From Streptomyces misionensis (GTDB lineage Bacteria; Actinomycetota; Actinomycetes; Streptomycetales; Streptomycetaceae): DNA of 48,493 nt. The DNA lies in NCBI RefSeq assembly GCF_007896895.1, contig NZ_VOGW01000132.1, positions 43,848 through 92,340 of the forward strand. Direction: 5' to 3'. The notes under the pieces are model-generated. The model was not told the DNA's origin. It did no database searches and saw nothing but the letters and a program-made list of their open reading frames with translations. Below, in pieces: positions 11,743 to 23,177 of this stretch (its first letter is position 1; every line of letters begins with the position of its first letter). The translations under genes were made by a program, and so were the position numbers.

Positions 11743-12287
11743 AGCCGTATGCACCCGCTCGCGTCCGGCCCGTTGTCAGTGGCACCCTCTACGGTTCTCG
11801 TGAAGGCGACGACCGCGAGGGGGAGTTGTGTCGACGACGGCGGCGCGGATGCGCGCGCCCGCAAGGCGCGGGCGCGCGGGCTCCGGGCGGCTGTGGAGCG
11901 CCGCCGTGCCGTCCCGCTTCGGTGACGCGCCGCGCACCGCCGCGCCGCCCGCCGCCGGACCGCGCGTCCTGCGGCCCGACCGGCCACTGCGCGGACTGGA
12001 CGCGGCCACGCCCCTGTGCGGCATCGGGACGGACGCCCCGACGGTGGAACGTCACCACCACCCTGATGCAGCAACGCACCCTCGCGGCCACTCTTGGCGC
12101 GGGTCCGTGCCGCCCCTGTGCGCACGGCCGCCGTCCTCGTGCTGTCCGTCGGCTCGCCGGCACCGGCCCGCGAGCCGGCCGCACCCCGTGTCCCGCCGGT
12201 GGGCGGCGCGACGGCGGCCCACACCCGGCGGTGATCAATTAGGTTGGAACCCGCTGGGACAGGCACGAAAGAAGGCGGAAGTCGGAA
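11743..12287 (+). other. 545-base region with no supported gene; possible decayed reading frame
   Basis: A GTG at 11828 has GGGAG directly upstream and opens an Arg/Pro/Ala-rich frame with high third-position GC for about 75 codons. After about 12050 third positions lose their G/C preference. From about 12091 a different frame regains it and ends at a TGA near 12231. This pattern could be a short gene broken by frameshifts, or GC noise. The product resembles nothing I know. The pgi ribosome binding site region follows. Confidence 0.3.
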
Positions 12288-13940
12288 ATGAACGCAGACG
12301 GCCGTACCAGGCTCAACCAGTCGCCCGAGTGGACCGCTCTCGCCAAGCACCGGGAGGAGCTGGCCGGCACCCATCTGAGGGACCTGTTCGCCGCCGAGCC
12401 CGAGCGCGGCGCCGGGTACACGCTGCGGGTCGGGGACCTCTCCATCGACTACAGCAAGCACCTGGTCACCGGCGAGACCCTGCGGCTGCTGCGCGAGCTG
12501 GCCGCGGCGAGGGACGTCTTCGGGCTGCGGGACGCCATGTTCCGGGGCGAGAAGATCAACGTCACCGAGGACCGGGCGGTGCTGCACACCGCGCTGCGCG
12601 CCCCGCGGGACGCGGTGATCGAGGTCGACGGCGAGAACGTGGTGCCCAAGGTGCACGCGGTGCTCGACAAGATGGCCGGCTTCGCCGAGCGGGTCCGCTC
12701 CGGCGCCTGGACCGGGCACACCGGCAAGCGCATCAGGAACGTGGTCAACATCGGCATCGGCGGCTCCGACCTCGGCCCCGCGATGGCCTACGAGGTGCTG
12801 CGCGGCTACACCGACCGCGAGCTGACCGTCCGGTTCGTCTCCAACGTGGACGGCGCCGACCTGCACGAGGCCACCCGCGACCTGGACCCGGCCGAGACGC
12901 TGTTCATCGTCGCGTCCAAGACCTTCACCACCATCGAGACGATCACCAACGCGACCTCCGCCCGCGCCTGGCTGCTGGCCGCGCTGGGCGACGAGGCCGC
13001 GGTGGCCAGGCACTTCGTGGCGCTCTCCACCAACGCCGCCAAGGTCGCCGAGTTCGGCATCGACCCGGACAACATGTTCGAGTTCTGGGACTGGGTCGGC
13101 GGCCGGTACTCGTACGACTCGGCGATCGGCCTCTCCCTGATGATCGCCATCGGGCCGGACCGGTTCCGGGAGATGCTGGACGGCTTCCGGCTGATGGACG
13201 AGCACTTCCGTACCGCGCCCGCCGAGGCCAACGCCCCGCTGCTGCTCGGCCTGCTGGGCATCTGGTACGGCAACTTCCACGACGCCCAGTCGCACGCGGT
13301 GCTGCCGTACAGCCACTACCTGTCCAAGTTCACCGCCTATCTCCAGCAGCTGGACATGGAGTCCAACGGCAAGTACGTGGCGCGCGACGGCAGGCAGGTG
13401 GACTGGCAGACCGGGCCGGTGGTGTGGGGCACCCCGGGCACCAACGGGCAGCACGCGTACTACCAGTTGATCCATCAGGGCACCAAGCTGATCCCGGCCG
13501 ACTTCATCGGTTTCGCCGAGCCGGTCGCCGAGCTGAGCGCTGAACTGAAGGCACAGCACGACCTGTTGATGGCCAACTTCTTCGCCCAGACCCAGGCGCT
13601 CGCCTTCGGCAAGAGCGCCGAGGAGGTCCGCGCGGAGGGCGTGCCCGAGGAACTGGTGCCCCACAAGACCTTCCCGGGCAACCGGCCGACGACCACCATC
13701 CTGGCGAGGGAGCTCACCCCCTCCGTGCTCGGCCAGCTGATCGCCCTCTACGAGCACAAGGTGTTCGTGCAGGGCGCGGTGTGGGACATCGACTCCTTCG
13801 ACCAGTGGGGCGTGGAGCTGGGCAAGGTCCTCGCCAAGCGCGTCGAACCGGCCCTCACCGAGGGCGCCGAGGTCCCCGGCCTCGATGCCTCGACCAAGGC
13901 CCTGGTCGCCCGGTACCGGGAGCTGCGCGGCCGGAGCTGA
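12288..13940 (+). CDS. pgi: glucose-6-phosphate isomerase
   Basis: Interconverts glucose 6-phosphate and fructose 6-phosphate at the branch between glycolysis and the pentose phosphate pathway, whose operon lies just downstream on the other strand. The sugar-phosphate-binding [10 protein letters not shown] is near 156-165, the PGI signature region [16 protein letters not shown] near 266-281, and the C-terminal [10 protein letters not shown] holds the second signature. At 550 residues it is full length for the long bacterial class. A hairpin follows the stop. Confidence 0.96.
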   Translation: MNADGRTRLNQSPEWTALAKHREELAGTHLRDLFAAEPERGAGYTLRVGDLSIDYSKHLVTGETLRLLRELAAARDVFGLRDAMFRGEKINVTEDRAVLHTALRAPRDAVIEVDGENVVPKVHAVLDKMAGFAERVRSGAWTGHTGKRIRNVVNIGIGGSDLGPAMAYEVLRGYTDRELTVRFVSNVDGADLHEATRDLDPAETLFIVASKTFTTIETITNATSARAWLLAALGDEAAVARHFVALSTNAAKVAEFGIDPDNMFEFWDWVGGRYSYDSAIGLSLMIAIGPDRFREMLDGFRLMDEHFRTAPAEANAPLLLGLLGIWYGNFHDAQSHAVLPYSHYLSKFTAYLQQLDMESNGKYVARDGRQVDWQTGPVVWGTPGTNGQHAYYQLIHQGTKLIPADFIGFAEPVAELSAELKAQHDLLMANFFAQTQALAFGKSAEEVRAEGVPEELVPHKTFPGNRPTTTILARELTPSVLGQLIALYEHKVFVQGAVWDIDSFDQWGVELGKVLAKRVEPALTEGAEVPGLDASTKALVARYRELRGRS

Positions 13941-13941
13941 G

Positions 13942-13983
13942 GCCGGAGCCGGGGCCGGGGCAGAGGCTCTGGCGGCCGATCAG
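13942..13983 (+). terminator. possible terminator after pgi
   Basis: GCCGGAGCC (13942-13950) can pair with GGCTCTGGC (13975-13983), nine pairs including one G-U, with a GC-rich loop. Confidence 0.4.
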
Positions 13984-14055
13984 CGACCCGGTGGCCGGCC
14001 TGCGATCCGGTCGGCCGACCGGCGACCCGGTGGCGTCCCCCGTATCCCGTACACT
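13983..14055 (+). promoter_or_regulatory. three spaced direct repeats overlapping a promoter
   Basis: GCGACCCGGT occurs at 13983-13992 and 14022-14031, with the variant GCGATCCGGT at 14002-14011. Spacings of 19 and 20 bases put all copies on roughly the same DNA face. TACACT at 14050-14055 is a good -10 hexamer, and the -35 position falls inside the third repeat. The next gene starts at 14095. Confidence 0.45.
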
Positions 14056-14094
14056 CCCGATGATCATGAACAACGCGACTCGGGGGAGTGTGCC

Positions 14095-14874
14095 GTGGCA
14101 CGGGGGATCCGCAGGCCGGGAGAACAGCGCGAGCGGAACTGGCTGAAGGCCCATCACGCGGCCCGGGCGGTGTTCCACCCGGCCTGGATACCCGAGCCGC
14201 TCGACCCGTCCGTGGAGCAGCTGAAGCGGATCCGGGTGGCCGGGGGCACGGTCGCCGCCGTCGGCGTGTACACCTTCGTGCAGGGCGGCTTCGCCGTCAC
14301 CGAGATGCTGGAGAACCTGCTGGTGGCCTGCGGGGTGCTGCTGGTGATCGCCCCGCTGACGGTCGGGGTGATGCTGTGGATCTGGCGGCGCACCGGACCC
14401 CTGCGCGTCCTGCGCCCGGCCCTGCTGAAGGCCCTCGGGCTGCTGCTCACCTTCATCGCCTCGGCCGTGACGGCCCTTCTTATGCTCCAGCACAACAGCC
14501 AACTGGGCGCGGGGCTGCTGATCCTCCCGGTGAGCCTGGTGACGCTGTGGCTGATCTGGTTCGTCGGCGCCGGGGCACTGCGCGTCACCGGGAACTTCTT
14601 CGGCACGGCGGCCGTGCACCGCGGTCTGCCGCCCCTGCTCGCCATCGTCACCAGCTGGCTGATGGCCCTGCCGGACCTATTCACCGGCGATCTGCACGGC
14701 CTCGGGCTCACCCTCGGCATCGTGTTCATCCTGGGCGCCCCCGTGACGGTCACCGGCATCGCCCTGTACGAGCTGGCCCTGCTGAGGCGGCGCTACGGCA
14801 TCAGGCTGACGGATCACCCGGCGTCGCACCTCGGCCGTGCGCCGTCCAACGCGCCGTATTCGTACGGTCGTTGA
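14095..14874 (+). CDS. integral membrane protein, unknown function
   Basis: A 259-residue membrane protein. A basic N-terminal segment of about 48 residues precedes at least five hydrophobic spans, roughly at 51-68, 75-97, 108-125, 135-152 and 190-225, with Arg-rich loops such as IWRRTGPLRVLRP on the inside. No transporter or enzyme motif is recognisable. The GTG at 14095 is chosen for GGGGGAG at 14082-14088, six bases upstream. It converges on pgl across a hairpin. The protein is common beside pgi/pgl in Streptomyces, but I know no function for it. Confidence 0.8.
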   Translation: MARGIRRPGEQRERNWLKAHHAARAVFHPAWIPEPLDPSVEQLKRIRVAGGTVAAVGVYTFVQGGFAVTEMLENLLVACGVLLVIAPLTVGVMLWIWRRTGPLRVLRPALLKALGLLLTFIASAVTALLMLQHNSQLGAGLLILPVSLVTLWLIWFVGAGALRVTGNFFGTAAVHRGLPPLLAIVTSWLMALPDLFTGDLHGLGLTLGIVFILGAPVTVTGIALYELALLRRRYGIRLTDHPASHLGRAPSNAPYSYGR

Positions 14875-14882
14875 GCCCGGAC

Positions 14883-14943
14883 ACGCGAGACGGCGGGGAT
14901 GGTGGCCTCCCCGCCGTCCGCTGTGTTCCGGGCCGTCTCGCGT
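14883..14943. terminator. bidirectional terminator with two competing stems
   Basis: GACGGCGGGGA (14889-14899) pairs with TCCCCGCCGTC (14908-14918), 11 perfect pairs with an eight-base loop. A second 11-bp stem, ACGCGAGACGG (14883-14893) with CCGTCTCGCGT (14933-14943), shares its left arm with the first, so only one can form at a time. The region separates two convergent genes. Confidence 0.7.
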
Positions 14944-15725
14944 CAGGGCGACGCGGGCGGATAGAGCGACCTGGGCAGCTGGGAGGCCGCCGCCGCGTCC
15001 AGCAGCCACAGGGTGCGGCTGCGGCCGCGGGCACCCGCCGCCGGGGCCTGGATCTCGCCCGCGCCGGACAGCGCGATGGCCGCCGCCTCCGCCTTGTCCT
15101 CACCGGCCGCGAGCAGCCAGACCTCGCGGGCCGAGCGGATCGCGGGCAGGGTGAGCGAGATCCGGGTCGGCGGCGGCTTGGGCGCGCCGTGCACGCCCAC
15201 CACCGTGCGCTCGGTCTCCCGTACGGCCGGCAGCTCGGGGAAGAGCGAGGCCACATGGGTGTCCGGGCCGACGCCCAGCATCAGCACGTCGAAGGTGGGC
15301 ACCGGGCCGTGGTTCTCCGGCCCGGCCGCCTTCGCCAGCTCCGCCGCGTAGGCCTCGGCCGCCGCCTCGACGTCCGTGCCGTACGGCCCGTCGGAGGCGG
15401 GCATGGCGTGCACGCGCTCCGGGTCCAGCGGGACGGAGTCCAGCAGGGCCTCGCGGGCCTGGGTGACATTGCGCTCGGGGTCGCCCTCGGGCAGATAGCG
15501 CTCGTCGCCCCACCACAGGTCGAGCCGGCTCCAGTCGACGGCGTCCCGGGCCGGCGCCGCCGCCAGCGCGGCCAGCAGGCCGTTGCCGTTGCGGCCGCCG
15601 GTGAGGACCACGGACGCGGTGCCCCGGGAGGCCTGCGCGTCCACGATCTTCGTGATCAGCCGGGCCGCGGCGGCCTGGGCCATCAGTTCCTTGTCGCGGT
15701 GGACGACCAGCTGCGGGGTGTTCAC
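14943..15725 (-). CDS. pgl: 6-phosphogluconolactonase
   Basis: Hydrolyses 6-phosphogluconolactone, the product of Zwf, in the oxidative pentose phosphate pathway. SugarP-isomerase-fold motifs are LTGGRNGNGLL near 42-52, DLWWGDERYLP near 69-79 and LMLGVGPDTHVASLFP near 147-162. The 260-residue length is normal for the DevB type. The GTG start overlaps the opcA stop codon (GTGA), so it is translated as the last gene of the tkt-tal-zwf-opcA-pgl operon. Confidence 0.95.
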   Translation of the reverse strand: MNTPQLVVHRDKELMAQAAAARLITKIVDAQASRGTASVVLTGGRNGNGLLAALAAAPARDAVDWSRLDLWWGDERYLPEGDPERNVTQAREALLDSVPLDPERVHAMPASDGPYGTDVEAAAEAYAAELAKAAGPENHGPVPTFDVLMLGVGPDTHVASLFPELPAVRETERTVVGVHGAPKPPPTRISLTLPAIRSAREVWLLAAGEDKAEAAAIALSGAGEIQAPAAGARGRSRTLWLLDAAAASQLPRSLYPPASP

Positions 15726-16912
15726 TTCGCCGTCGCCTTCCTCGAAGGGGCCTTCTTCGCGGTCCTGGCCGCCGCCTTCTTCGCGGGCGCCTTGGCCGCC
15801 TGCTCGACGGGCTCAGGCTCGGCGACGGCCGCCCCCTCCGCGGAGGCCTCGGCGCCGGTCGCCCCCTCGGAGCCCTCAGCGGTCTTGGGACCCTCGGAGG
15901 CCTTGGGACCCTCGGAGGCCTTGGGGCCCTCGGCATCCTCGGAGCCCTCGGACTTCGCGGAACCCTCGGCAGCCGCCTGCCGCGGAACCGTCTCCAGCCG
16001 GTCCACCCCGTAACGCAGCGCCGACGCGTAGGTGTCGTCCGGGTCCAGCCGGCGCAGCTCCTCCGCGATCAGCTCGGCGGTGTCCCGCCGCTTCAGCGCC
16101 ACCGCGCGGGCCGGCTGGCCCTCGATGGACAGCGTGGCGAGGGAGCCGTCCGCCCGGTCCAGGGTGATCGGGCCGCAGGTGGTGTCCATGCGGACGGCCG
16201 TGAGGCCCGGCCCCGCGGACGGGGACAGGCGCACCGGCACGTCCAGCCGGTCCGCGAGCCACATCGCCAGCAGCTCGCAGCTCGGGTTGAACTCCTCGCC
16301 CTCCACCTCGACCGCCCGCACCGTGCAGGTGACCTGGTCCAGGGCGGCCGCCAGCATCGAGCGCCAGGGCGTGATCCGGGTCCAGGACAGATCGGTGTCG
16401 CCGGGGGTGTAGGCCGCGGTGCGGGCCGTCAGCTCGCGCACCGGCTCCTCGGCGGCGTAGGTGTCCGTGACCCGGCGCTGGGCGAGCGCGCCCAGCGGGT
16501 CCTTGGCCGGGTCCAGCGGGGCGTTCACCGGCCACCACACGACCACCGGGGCGTCCGGCAGCAGCAGCGGCAGCACGACCGAGTCGGCGTGGCCGACGAC
16601 CTCGCCGTACAGCCGCAGGACGACCGTCTCGCCGGTGCCCGCGTCCGCGCCCACCCGCACCTCGGCGTCCAGCCGCGAGGAGGTGCGGTCGCGCGGGGTG
16701 CGCGAGACCCGCTTGACGACCACCAGCGTGCGCGAGGGGTGCTCGCGCGACGCGTCGTTGGCGGCCTTCAGCGCGTCGTAGGCGTTCTCCTCGTCGGTGA
16801 CGATGACGAGGGTGAGGACCATGCCGACGGCGGGGGTGCCGATGGCGCGGCGGCCCTGCACGAGGGCCTTGTTGATCTCGCCGGCGGTGGTGTCGGTCAG
16901 ATCTATCTTCAT
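15722..16912 (-). CDS. opcA: glucose-6-phosphate dehydrogenase assembly protein OpcA, with unusual tail
   Basis: OpcA associates with glucose-6-phosphate dehydrogenase and supports its activity; it lies between zwf and pgl as usual. Residues 1-310 match the family, starting MKIDLTDTTAGEINKAL and including VVWWPVNAPLDPAKDPLG and ARITPWRSMLA-type segments. The last ~85 residues are extra: an acidic repeat tract (units GPKASE and GPKTAE) followed by an Ala/Lys-rich end with KAPAKKAAARTAKKAP that resembles histone H1-like tails. The total of 396 residues exceeds the more usual 300-360. It overlaps zwf by four bases at its start and pgl at its end. Confidence 0.93.
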   Translation of the reverse strand: MKIDLTDTTAGEINKALVQGRRAIGTPAVGMVLTLVIVTDEENAYDALKAANDASREHPSRTLVVVKRVSRTPRDRTSSRLDAEVRVGADAGTGETVVLRLYGEVVGHADSVVLPLLLPDAPVVVWWPVNAPLDPAKDPLGALAQRRVTDTYAAEEPVRELTARTAAYTPGDTDLSWTRITPWRSMLAAALDQVTCTVRAVEVEGEEFNPSCELLAMWLADRLDVPVRLSPSAGPGLTAVRMDTTCGPITLDRADGSLATLSIEGQPARAVALKRRDTAELIAEELRRLDPDDTYASALRYGVDRLETVPRQAAAEGSAKSEGSEDAEGPKASEGPKASEGPKTAEGSEGATGAEASAEGAAVAEPEPVEQAAKAPAKKAAARTAKKAPSRKATAK

Positions 16913-18447
16913 GGCCGGCGCCAGCTCCGTCCGTCTCGTGCGAGCATCTCGTCCGCCTCGGCGGGGCCCCAGGTGCCCGATTCGTACTGCGCGGGCCTGC
17001 CGTGCTTGTCCCAGTACTCCTCGATCGGGTCGAGGATCTTCCAGGACAGCTCGACCTCCTCCGTGCGCGGGAAGAGGTTGGCGTCGCCGAGCAGCACGTC
17101 CAGGATCAGCCGCTCGTACGCCTCCGGGCTGGACTCGGTGAACGACTCGCCGTAGGCGAAGTCCATCGACACGTCCCGGATCTCCATGGAGGTGCCGGGC
17201 ACCTTGGAGCCGAAGCGGACCGTGATGCCCTCGTCCGGCTGGACGCGGATCACGATGGCGTTCTGGCCCAGCTCCTCCGTCGCCGTGTGGTCGAAGGGGG
17301 AGTGCGGGGCCCGCTGGAAGACGACGGCGATCTCCGTCACCCGGCGGCCCAGGCGCTTGCCGGTGCGCAGGTAGAAGGGGACGCCCGCCCAGCGGCGGTT
17401 GTCGATGCCCACCTTGATCGCGGCGAAGGTGTCGGTCTTCGACTTCGGGTCGATGCCGTCCTCTTCGAGGTAGCCGATGACCTTCTCGCCGCCCTGCCAG
17501 CCCGCCGCGTACTGACCGCGCACGGTGCTCCTGCCCAGGTCCTTCGGCAGCCGCACGGCGCCGAGCACCTTGGTCTTCTCCGCGGCCAGCGCCTGCGCGT
17601 CGAAGGAGGCGGGCTCCTCCATCGCGGTCAGTGCCAGCAGCTGGAGCAGGTGGTTCTGGATGACGTCACGGGCGGCGCCGATGCCGTCGTAGTAGCCGGC
17701 GCGGCCGCCGATGCCGATGTCCTCGGCCATGGTGATCTGCACATGGTCCACGAAGGACCGGTTCCAGATCGGCTCGAACATCGTGTTGGCGAAGCGCAGC
17801 GCCAGGATGTTCTGGACGGTCTCCTTGCCGAGGTAGTGGTCGATCCGGAACACCTGGTCCGGCTCGAACACCTCGTGCACGACCTTGTTCAGTTCCTCGG
17901 CCGACTTCAGGTCGTGCCCGAACGGCTTCTCGATGACGGCGCGCCGCCAGGAACCGCCGGACTGGTCGGCCAGTCCGTGCTTCTTCAGCTGCTGGATGAC
18001 CACCGGGAAGGAGCGCGGCGGCACCGACAGGTAGAAGGCGAAGTTGCCGCCCGTGCCCTGTGCCTTGTCCAGCTCCTCGATGGTGGAGCGCAGCCGCTCG
18101 AACGCCTCGTCGTCGTCGAAGGTGCCCTGCACGAAGCGCATCCCCTGGATGAGCTGCTGCCAGACCTCCTCCCGGAACGGCGTCCGGGCGTGCGCCTTGA
18201 CGGCGTCGTGGACCTCCTGGGCGAAGTCCTCGTTCGCCCACTCGCGGCGGGCGAAGCCCACCAGCGAGAAGCCCGGCGGCAGCAGACCCCGGTTGGCGAG
18301 GTCGTACACCGCGGGCATCAGTTTCTTGCGCGACAGATCGCCCGTGACCCCGAAGATGACCAGACCCGACGGCCCCGCGATGCGCGGGAGCCGTCGGTCG
18401 GCCGGGTCACGGAGCGGGTTCGCCCCGGAACCGGAAACGGATGACAA
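16909..18447 (-). CDS. zwf: glucose-6-phosphate 1-dehydrogenase
   Basis: Oxidises glucose 6-phosphate with NADP+ to 6-phosphogluconolactone, the main NADPH entry step of the pathway. The cofactor-binding GVTGDLSRKK is at 33-42 and the catalytic signature RIDHYLGKE near 199-207. The start is TTG, one base after the tal stop. A near-perfect ribosome binding site, GGAGG, lies inside the end of tal six bases before it, which decides this start. The product has 512 residues. The 3' end overlaps opcA. Confidence 0.96.
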   Translation of the reverse strand: MSSVSGSGANPLRDPADRRLPRIAGPSGLVIFGVTGDLSRKKLMPAVYDLANRGLLPPGFSLVGFARREWANEDFAQEVHDAVKAHARTPFREEVWQQLIQGMRFVQGTFDDDEAFERLRSTIEELDKAQGTGGNFAFYLSVPPRSFPVVIQQLKKHGLADQSGGSWRRAVIEKPFGHDLKSAEELNKVVHEVFEPDQVFRIDHYLGKETVQNILALRFANTMFEPIWNRSFVDHVQITMAEDIGIGGRAGYYDGIGAARDVIQNHLLQLLALTAMEEPASFDAQALAAEKTKVLGAVRLPKDLGRSTVRGQYAAGWQGGEKVIGYLEEDGIDPKSKTDTFAAIKVGIDNRRWAGVPFYLRTGKRLGRRVTEIAVVFQRAPHSPFDHTATEELGQNAIVIRVQPDEGITVRFGSKVPGTSMEIRDVSMDFAYGESFTESSPEAYERLILDVLLGDANLFPRTEEVELSWKILDPIEEYWDKHGRPAQYESGTWGPAEADEMLARDGRSWRRP

Positions 18448-18448
18448 C

Positions 18449-19567
18449 TCAGTCCTCCGAGGGGGCGAGGCGTTCGAGCTCCGCCTGAGTGGACTTCAGC
18501 AGGTCGTTCCAGGACGTCTCGAACTTCTCGACGCCCTCGTCCTCCAGCACCTGGACGACCTCGTCGTACGAGATGCCGAGGCGCTCCAGCGCGTCCAGGT
18601 CGGCGCGGGCCTGCTCGTAGGTACCGGTCACCGCGTCGCCGCGGATCTCGCCGTGGTCGTCGGTGGCCTCCAGGGTGGCCTCCGGCATGGTGTTGACCGT
18701 GTTCGGCGCCACCAGCTCCTCGACGTACATGGTGTCCTTGAGCGCCGGGTCCTTCACGCCGGTGGAGGCCCACAGCGGACGCTGCTTGTGTGCGCCCGCG
18801 TTCTCCAGGGCGCTCCAGCGGTCCGAGGAGAAGACCTCCTCGTACGCCTGGTAGGCGAGGCGCGCGTTGGCGACGCCGGCCTTGCCGCGCAGCGCCTTGG
18901 CCTCCTCGGTGCCCAGCTTGTCGAGGCGGCGATCGATCTCGGTGTCCACCCGGGACACGAAGAAGGACGCCACCGAGCGGATCTTCGACAGGTCCAGGCC
19001 GCGCTCCTTGGCCTTCTCCAGGCCGGCGAGGTACGCGTCCATGACCAGGCGGTAGCGCTCCAGCGAGAAGATCAGCGTGACGTTGACGCTGATGCCCAGG
19101 CCGATGACCTCGGTGATCGCCGGCAGACCCGCCTGGGTGGCCGGGATCTTGATCAGGGTGTTGGGACGGTCGACCAGCCAGGCCAGCTGCTTGGCCTCGG
19201 CGACGGTCGCCTTGGTGTTGTGCGCGAGGCGCGGGTCGACCTCGATGGAGACCCGGCCGTCCTGGCCCTCGGTGGCGTCGAAGACCGGGCGCAGGATGTC
19301 GGCGGCGTCGCGGACGTCCGCCGTGGTGATCATGCGGATGGCCTCTTCGACGGTGACCTTGCGGGCGGCGAGGTCCGAGACCTGGAGGTCGTAGCCGTCG
19401 CCCTGCGAGATCGCCTTCTGGAAGATCGTCGGGTTGGTGGTGACGCCCACGACGTGCTGCTGGTCGATCAGCTCGGCGAGGTTGCCGGACGTGATCCGCT
19501 TGCGCGACAGGTCGTCCAGCCAGATCGCGACGCCTTCGTCGGAGAGGCGCTTGAGTGCGTCTGTCAT
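18449..19567 (-). CDS. tal: transaldolase
   Basis: Transfers dihydroxyacetone units between sedoheptulose 7-phosphate and glyceraldehyde 3-phosphate in the non-oxidative pentose phosphate pathway. The Schiff-base lysine is Lys140 in [21 protein letters not shown] near 42-53 is the other family signature. At 372 residues it belongs to the long actinobacterial/cyanobacterial class. AGGAGA lies a few bases before the ATG, and 33 bases separate it from tkt. Confidence 0.96.
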   Translation of the reverse strand: MTDALKRLSDEGVAIWLDDLSRKRITSGNLAELIDQQHVVGVTTNPTIFQKAISQGDGYDLQVSDLAARKVTVEEAIRMITTADVRDAADILRPVFDATEGQDGRVSIEVDPRLAHNTKATVAEAKQLAWLVDRPNTLIKIPATQAGLPAITEVIGLGISVNVTLIFSLERYRLVMDAYLAGLEKAKERGLDLSKIRSVASFFVSRVDTEIDRRLDKLGTEEAKALRGKAGVANARLAYQAYEEVFSSDRWSALENAGAHKQRPLWASTGVKDPALKDTMYVEELVAPNTVNTMPEATLEATDDHGEIRGDAVTGTYEQARADLDALERLGISYDEVVQVLEDEGVEKFETSWNDLLKSTQAELERLAPSED

Positions 19568-19600
19568 GGAATTACATCTCCTACGTGTCGTATATGAGCG

Positions 19601-21703
<2,103 letters not shown>

Positions 21704-22114
21704 CCTGGGTCAGGGCTCCTCTCCACATGTCGGTCGCCGGTCTTCGGGGCGTGCGCCCACCCGGCCGCCGGCGTGCTTCTGCCCGCCGGCCGCTGACGAG
21801 CCTACCCTCGTAAGGACGTGCGTTTTTGCGGGTGTTTCCAGACTGCCGGGCATCCACGGGATCCGCCTCCCGACTGGCCGATACGGCATTCGGCACATGA
21901 ATAAGGAGGCGCTCATCTGACCGCTCAAAAGAGTGGTGGGTCCCCTCTTATGGGGCCTCTGACGAGAGGGTGGCGGAAGAGGGCCGCAAAGCGGCACCCG
22001 GGCCGTCCGCCAACACGACCCCACCCCCGCGAATGCCGGGGTATGGGCAACGTCTAAAGTGGCGTGGTACGCGCGGGCCCCCATCAAGAACTCATCCGGG
22101 GGAGGCTCGCTGGG
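21704..22114. promoter_or_regulatory. divergent tkt/ctaB intergenic region
   Basis: A 411-base region carrying promoters for both flanking genes. TAAAGT at 22055-22060 is a likely ctaB -10, and GGGGGAGG at 22098-22105 is its ribosome binding site. In the middle a perfect AAGGAGG (21903-21909) sits seven bases before a CTG, opening a 46-codon Arg/Pro-rich frame that ends at the TAA in the ctaB -10. CCTCT/AGAGG hairpins overlap this frame near 21955-21970. Its third-position GC is only about two thirds, so coding is doubtful. Confidence 0.45.
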
Positions 22115-23086
22115 ATGTCTCTGTCAGGGGTGTGCGTGACGGCCGTCGAATCCCGTCCAGCTGCGGTGCTCGGTGGTACGAGCCCGAGCCCGGTCCGCCG
22201 GCCGTTCGGGGCCCGTGCCAAGGCGTTCGTGGCGCTGACCAAGCCGCGGATCATCGAGCTGCTGCTCATCACCACGGTGCCGGTGATGTTCCTGGCCCAG
22301 CAGGGCGTGCCGTCCCTGAAGCTGGTGCTGCTCACCTGCCTCGGCGGCTATCTCTCCGCGGGCGGCGCCAACGCGCTGAACATGTACATCGACCGCGACA
22401 TCGACGCCCTGATGGACCGCACCTCGCAGCGGCCGCTGGTGACCGGCATGGTCAGCCCGCGCGAGTGCCTGGCCTTCGGCATCGGTCTCGGGGTCGTCTC
22501 CACGCTGCTGTTCGGGCTGACGGTCAACTGGCTCAGCGCCTGGCTGTCGCTCGGCGCGCTGCTCTTCTACGTCGTCGTCTACACGATGATCCTCAAGCGG
22601 CGCACCGCGCAGAACATCGTGTGGGGCGGCATCGCGGGCTGCCTGCCGGTGCTGATCGGCTGGTCCTCGGTCACGAACTCGATGTCCTGGGCGCCGATCA
22701 TCCTCTTCCTGGTGATGTTCTTCTGGACGCCGCCGCACTACTGGCCGCTGTCCATGAAGGTCAAGGACGACTACGCGCGCGCGGGCGTGCCGATGCTGCC
22801 CGTGATCGCCTCCAACAAGGTCGTCGCCCGGCAGATCGTCATCTACAGCTGGGTGATGGTCGTCGTCTCGCTGCTGCTCACCCCCCTGGGTTACACCGGC
22901 TGGTTCTACACGGTGGTCGCCCTCGCCGCCGGCGGCTTCTGGCTGTGGGAGGCGCACGGGCTGCAGAACCGGGCGAAGGCCGAGGTCACCGGCGCCAAGC
23001 TCAAGGAGATGCGCCTGTTCCACTGGTCGATCACCTATGTGTCGATCCTCTTCGTCGCCGTCGCGGTGGACCCGTTCCTGCGCTGA
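22115..23086 (+). CDS. ctaB: protoheme IX farnesyltransferase (haem O synthase)
   Basis: Attaches a farnesyl group to haem b to make haem O, the precursor of haem A for the aa3 oxidase. It is a UbiA-family membrane prenyltransferase with about nine membrane spans. The allylic diphosphate-binding Asp-rich motif is in [17 protein letters not shown] near 88-104, and a second Asp pair is in [10 protein letters not shown]. The ATG at 22115 is nine bases after GGAGG; an in-frame GTG at 22136 is an alternative that would match the shorter annotated homologues. CtaA, the next enzyme, is encoded nearby on the opposite strand. Confidence 0.95.
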   Translation: MSLSGVCVTAVESRPAAVLGGTSPSPVRRPFGARAKAFVALTKPRIIELLLITTVPVMFLAQQGVPSLKLVLLTCLGGYLSAGGANALNMYIDRDIDALMDRTSQRPLVTGMVSPRECLAFGIGLGVVSTLLFGLTVNWLSAWLSLGALLFYVVVYTMILKRRTAQNIVWGGIAGCLPVLIGWSSVTNSMSWAPIILFLVMFFWTPPHYWPLSMKVKDDYARAGVPMLPVIASNKVVARQIVIYSWVMVVVSLLLTPLGYTGWFYTVVALAAGGFWLWEAHGLQNRAKAEVTGAKLKEMRLFHWSITYVSILFVAVAVDPFLR

Positions 23087-23103
23087 CGCACCTTCTTCCC
23101 GGG

Positions 23104-23141
23104 CGGGAGGGGCGCGTGGTCAAGGCCACGCACCCCTCCCG
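23104..23141 (+). terminator. strong terminator after ctaB
   Basis: A stem of CGGGAGGGG with CCCCTCCCG and GCGTGG with CCACGC, interrupted by one mismatch. It begins about 18 bases after the ctaB stop. Confidence 0.8.
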
Positions 23142-23177
23142 TCGCCGTTTCATCTACTCGTCGGTAGCATCCTGGCC

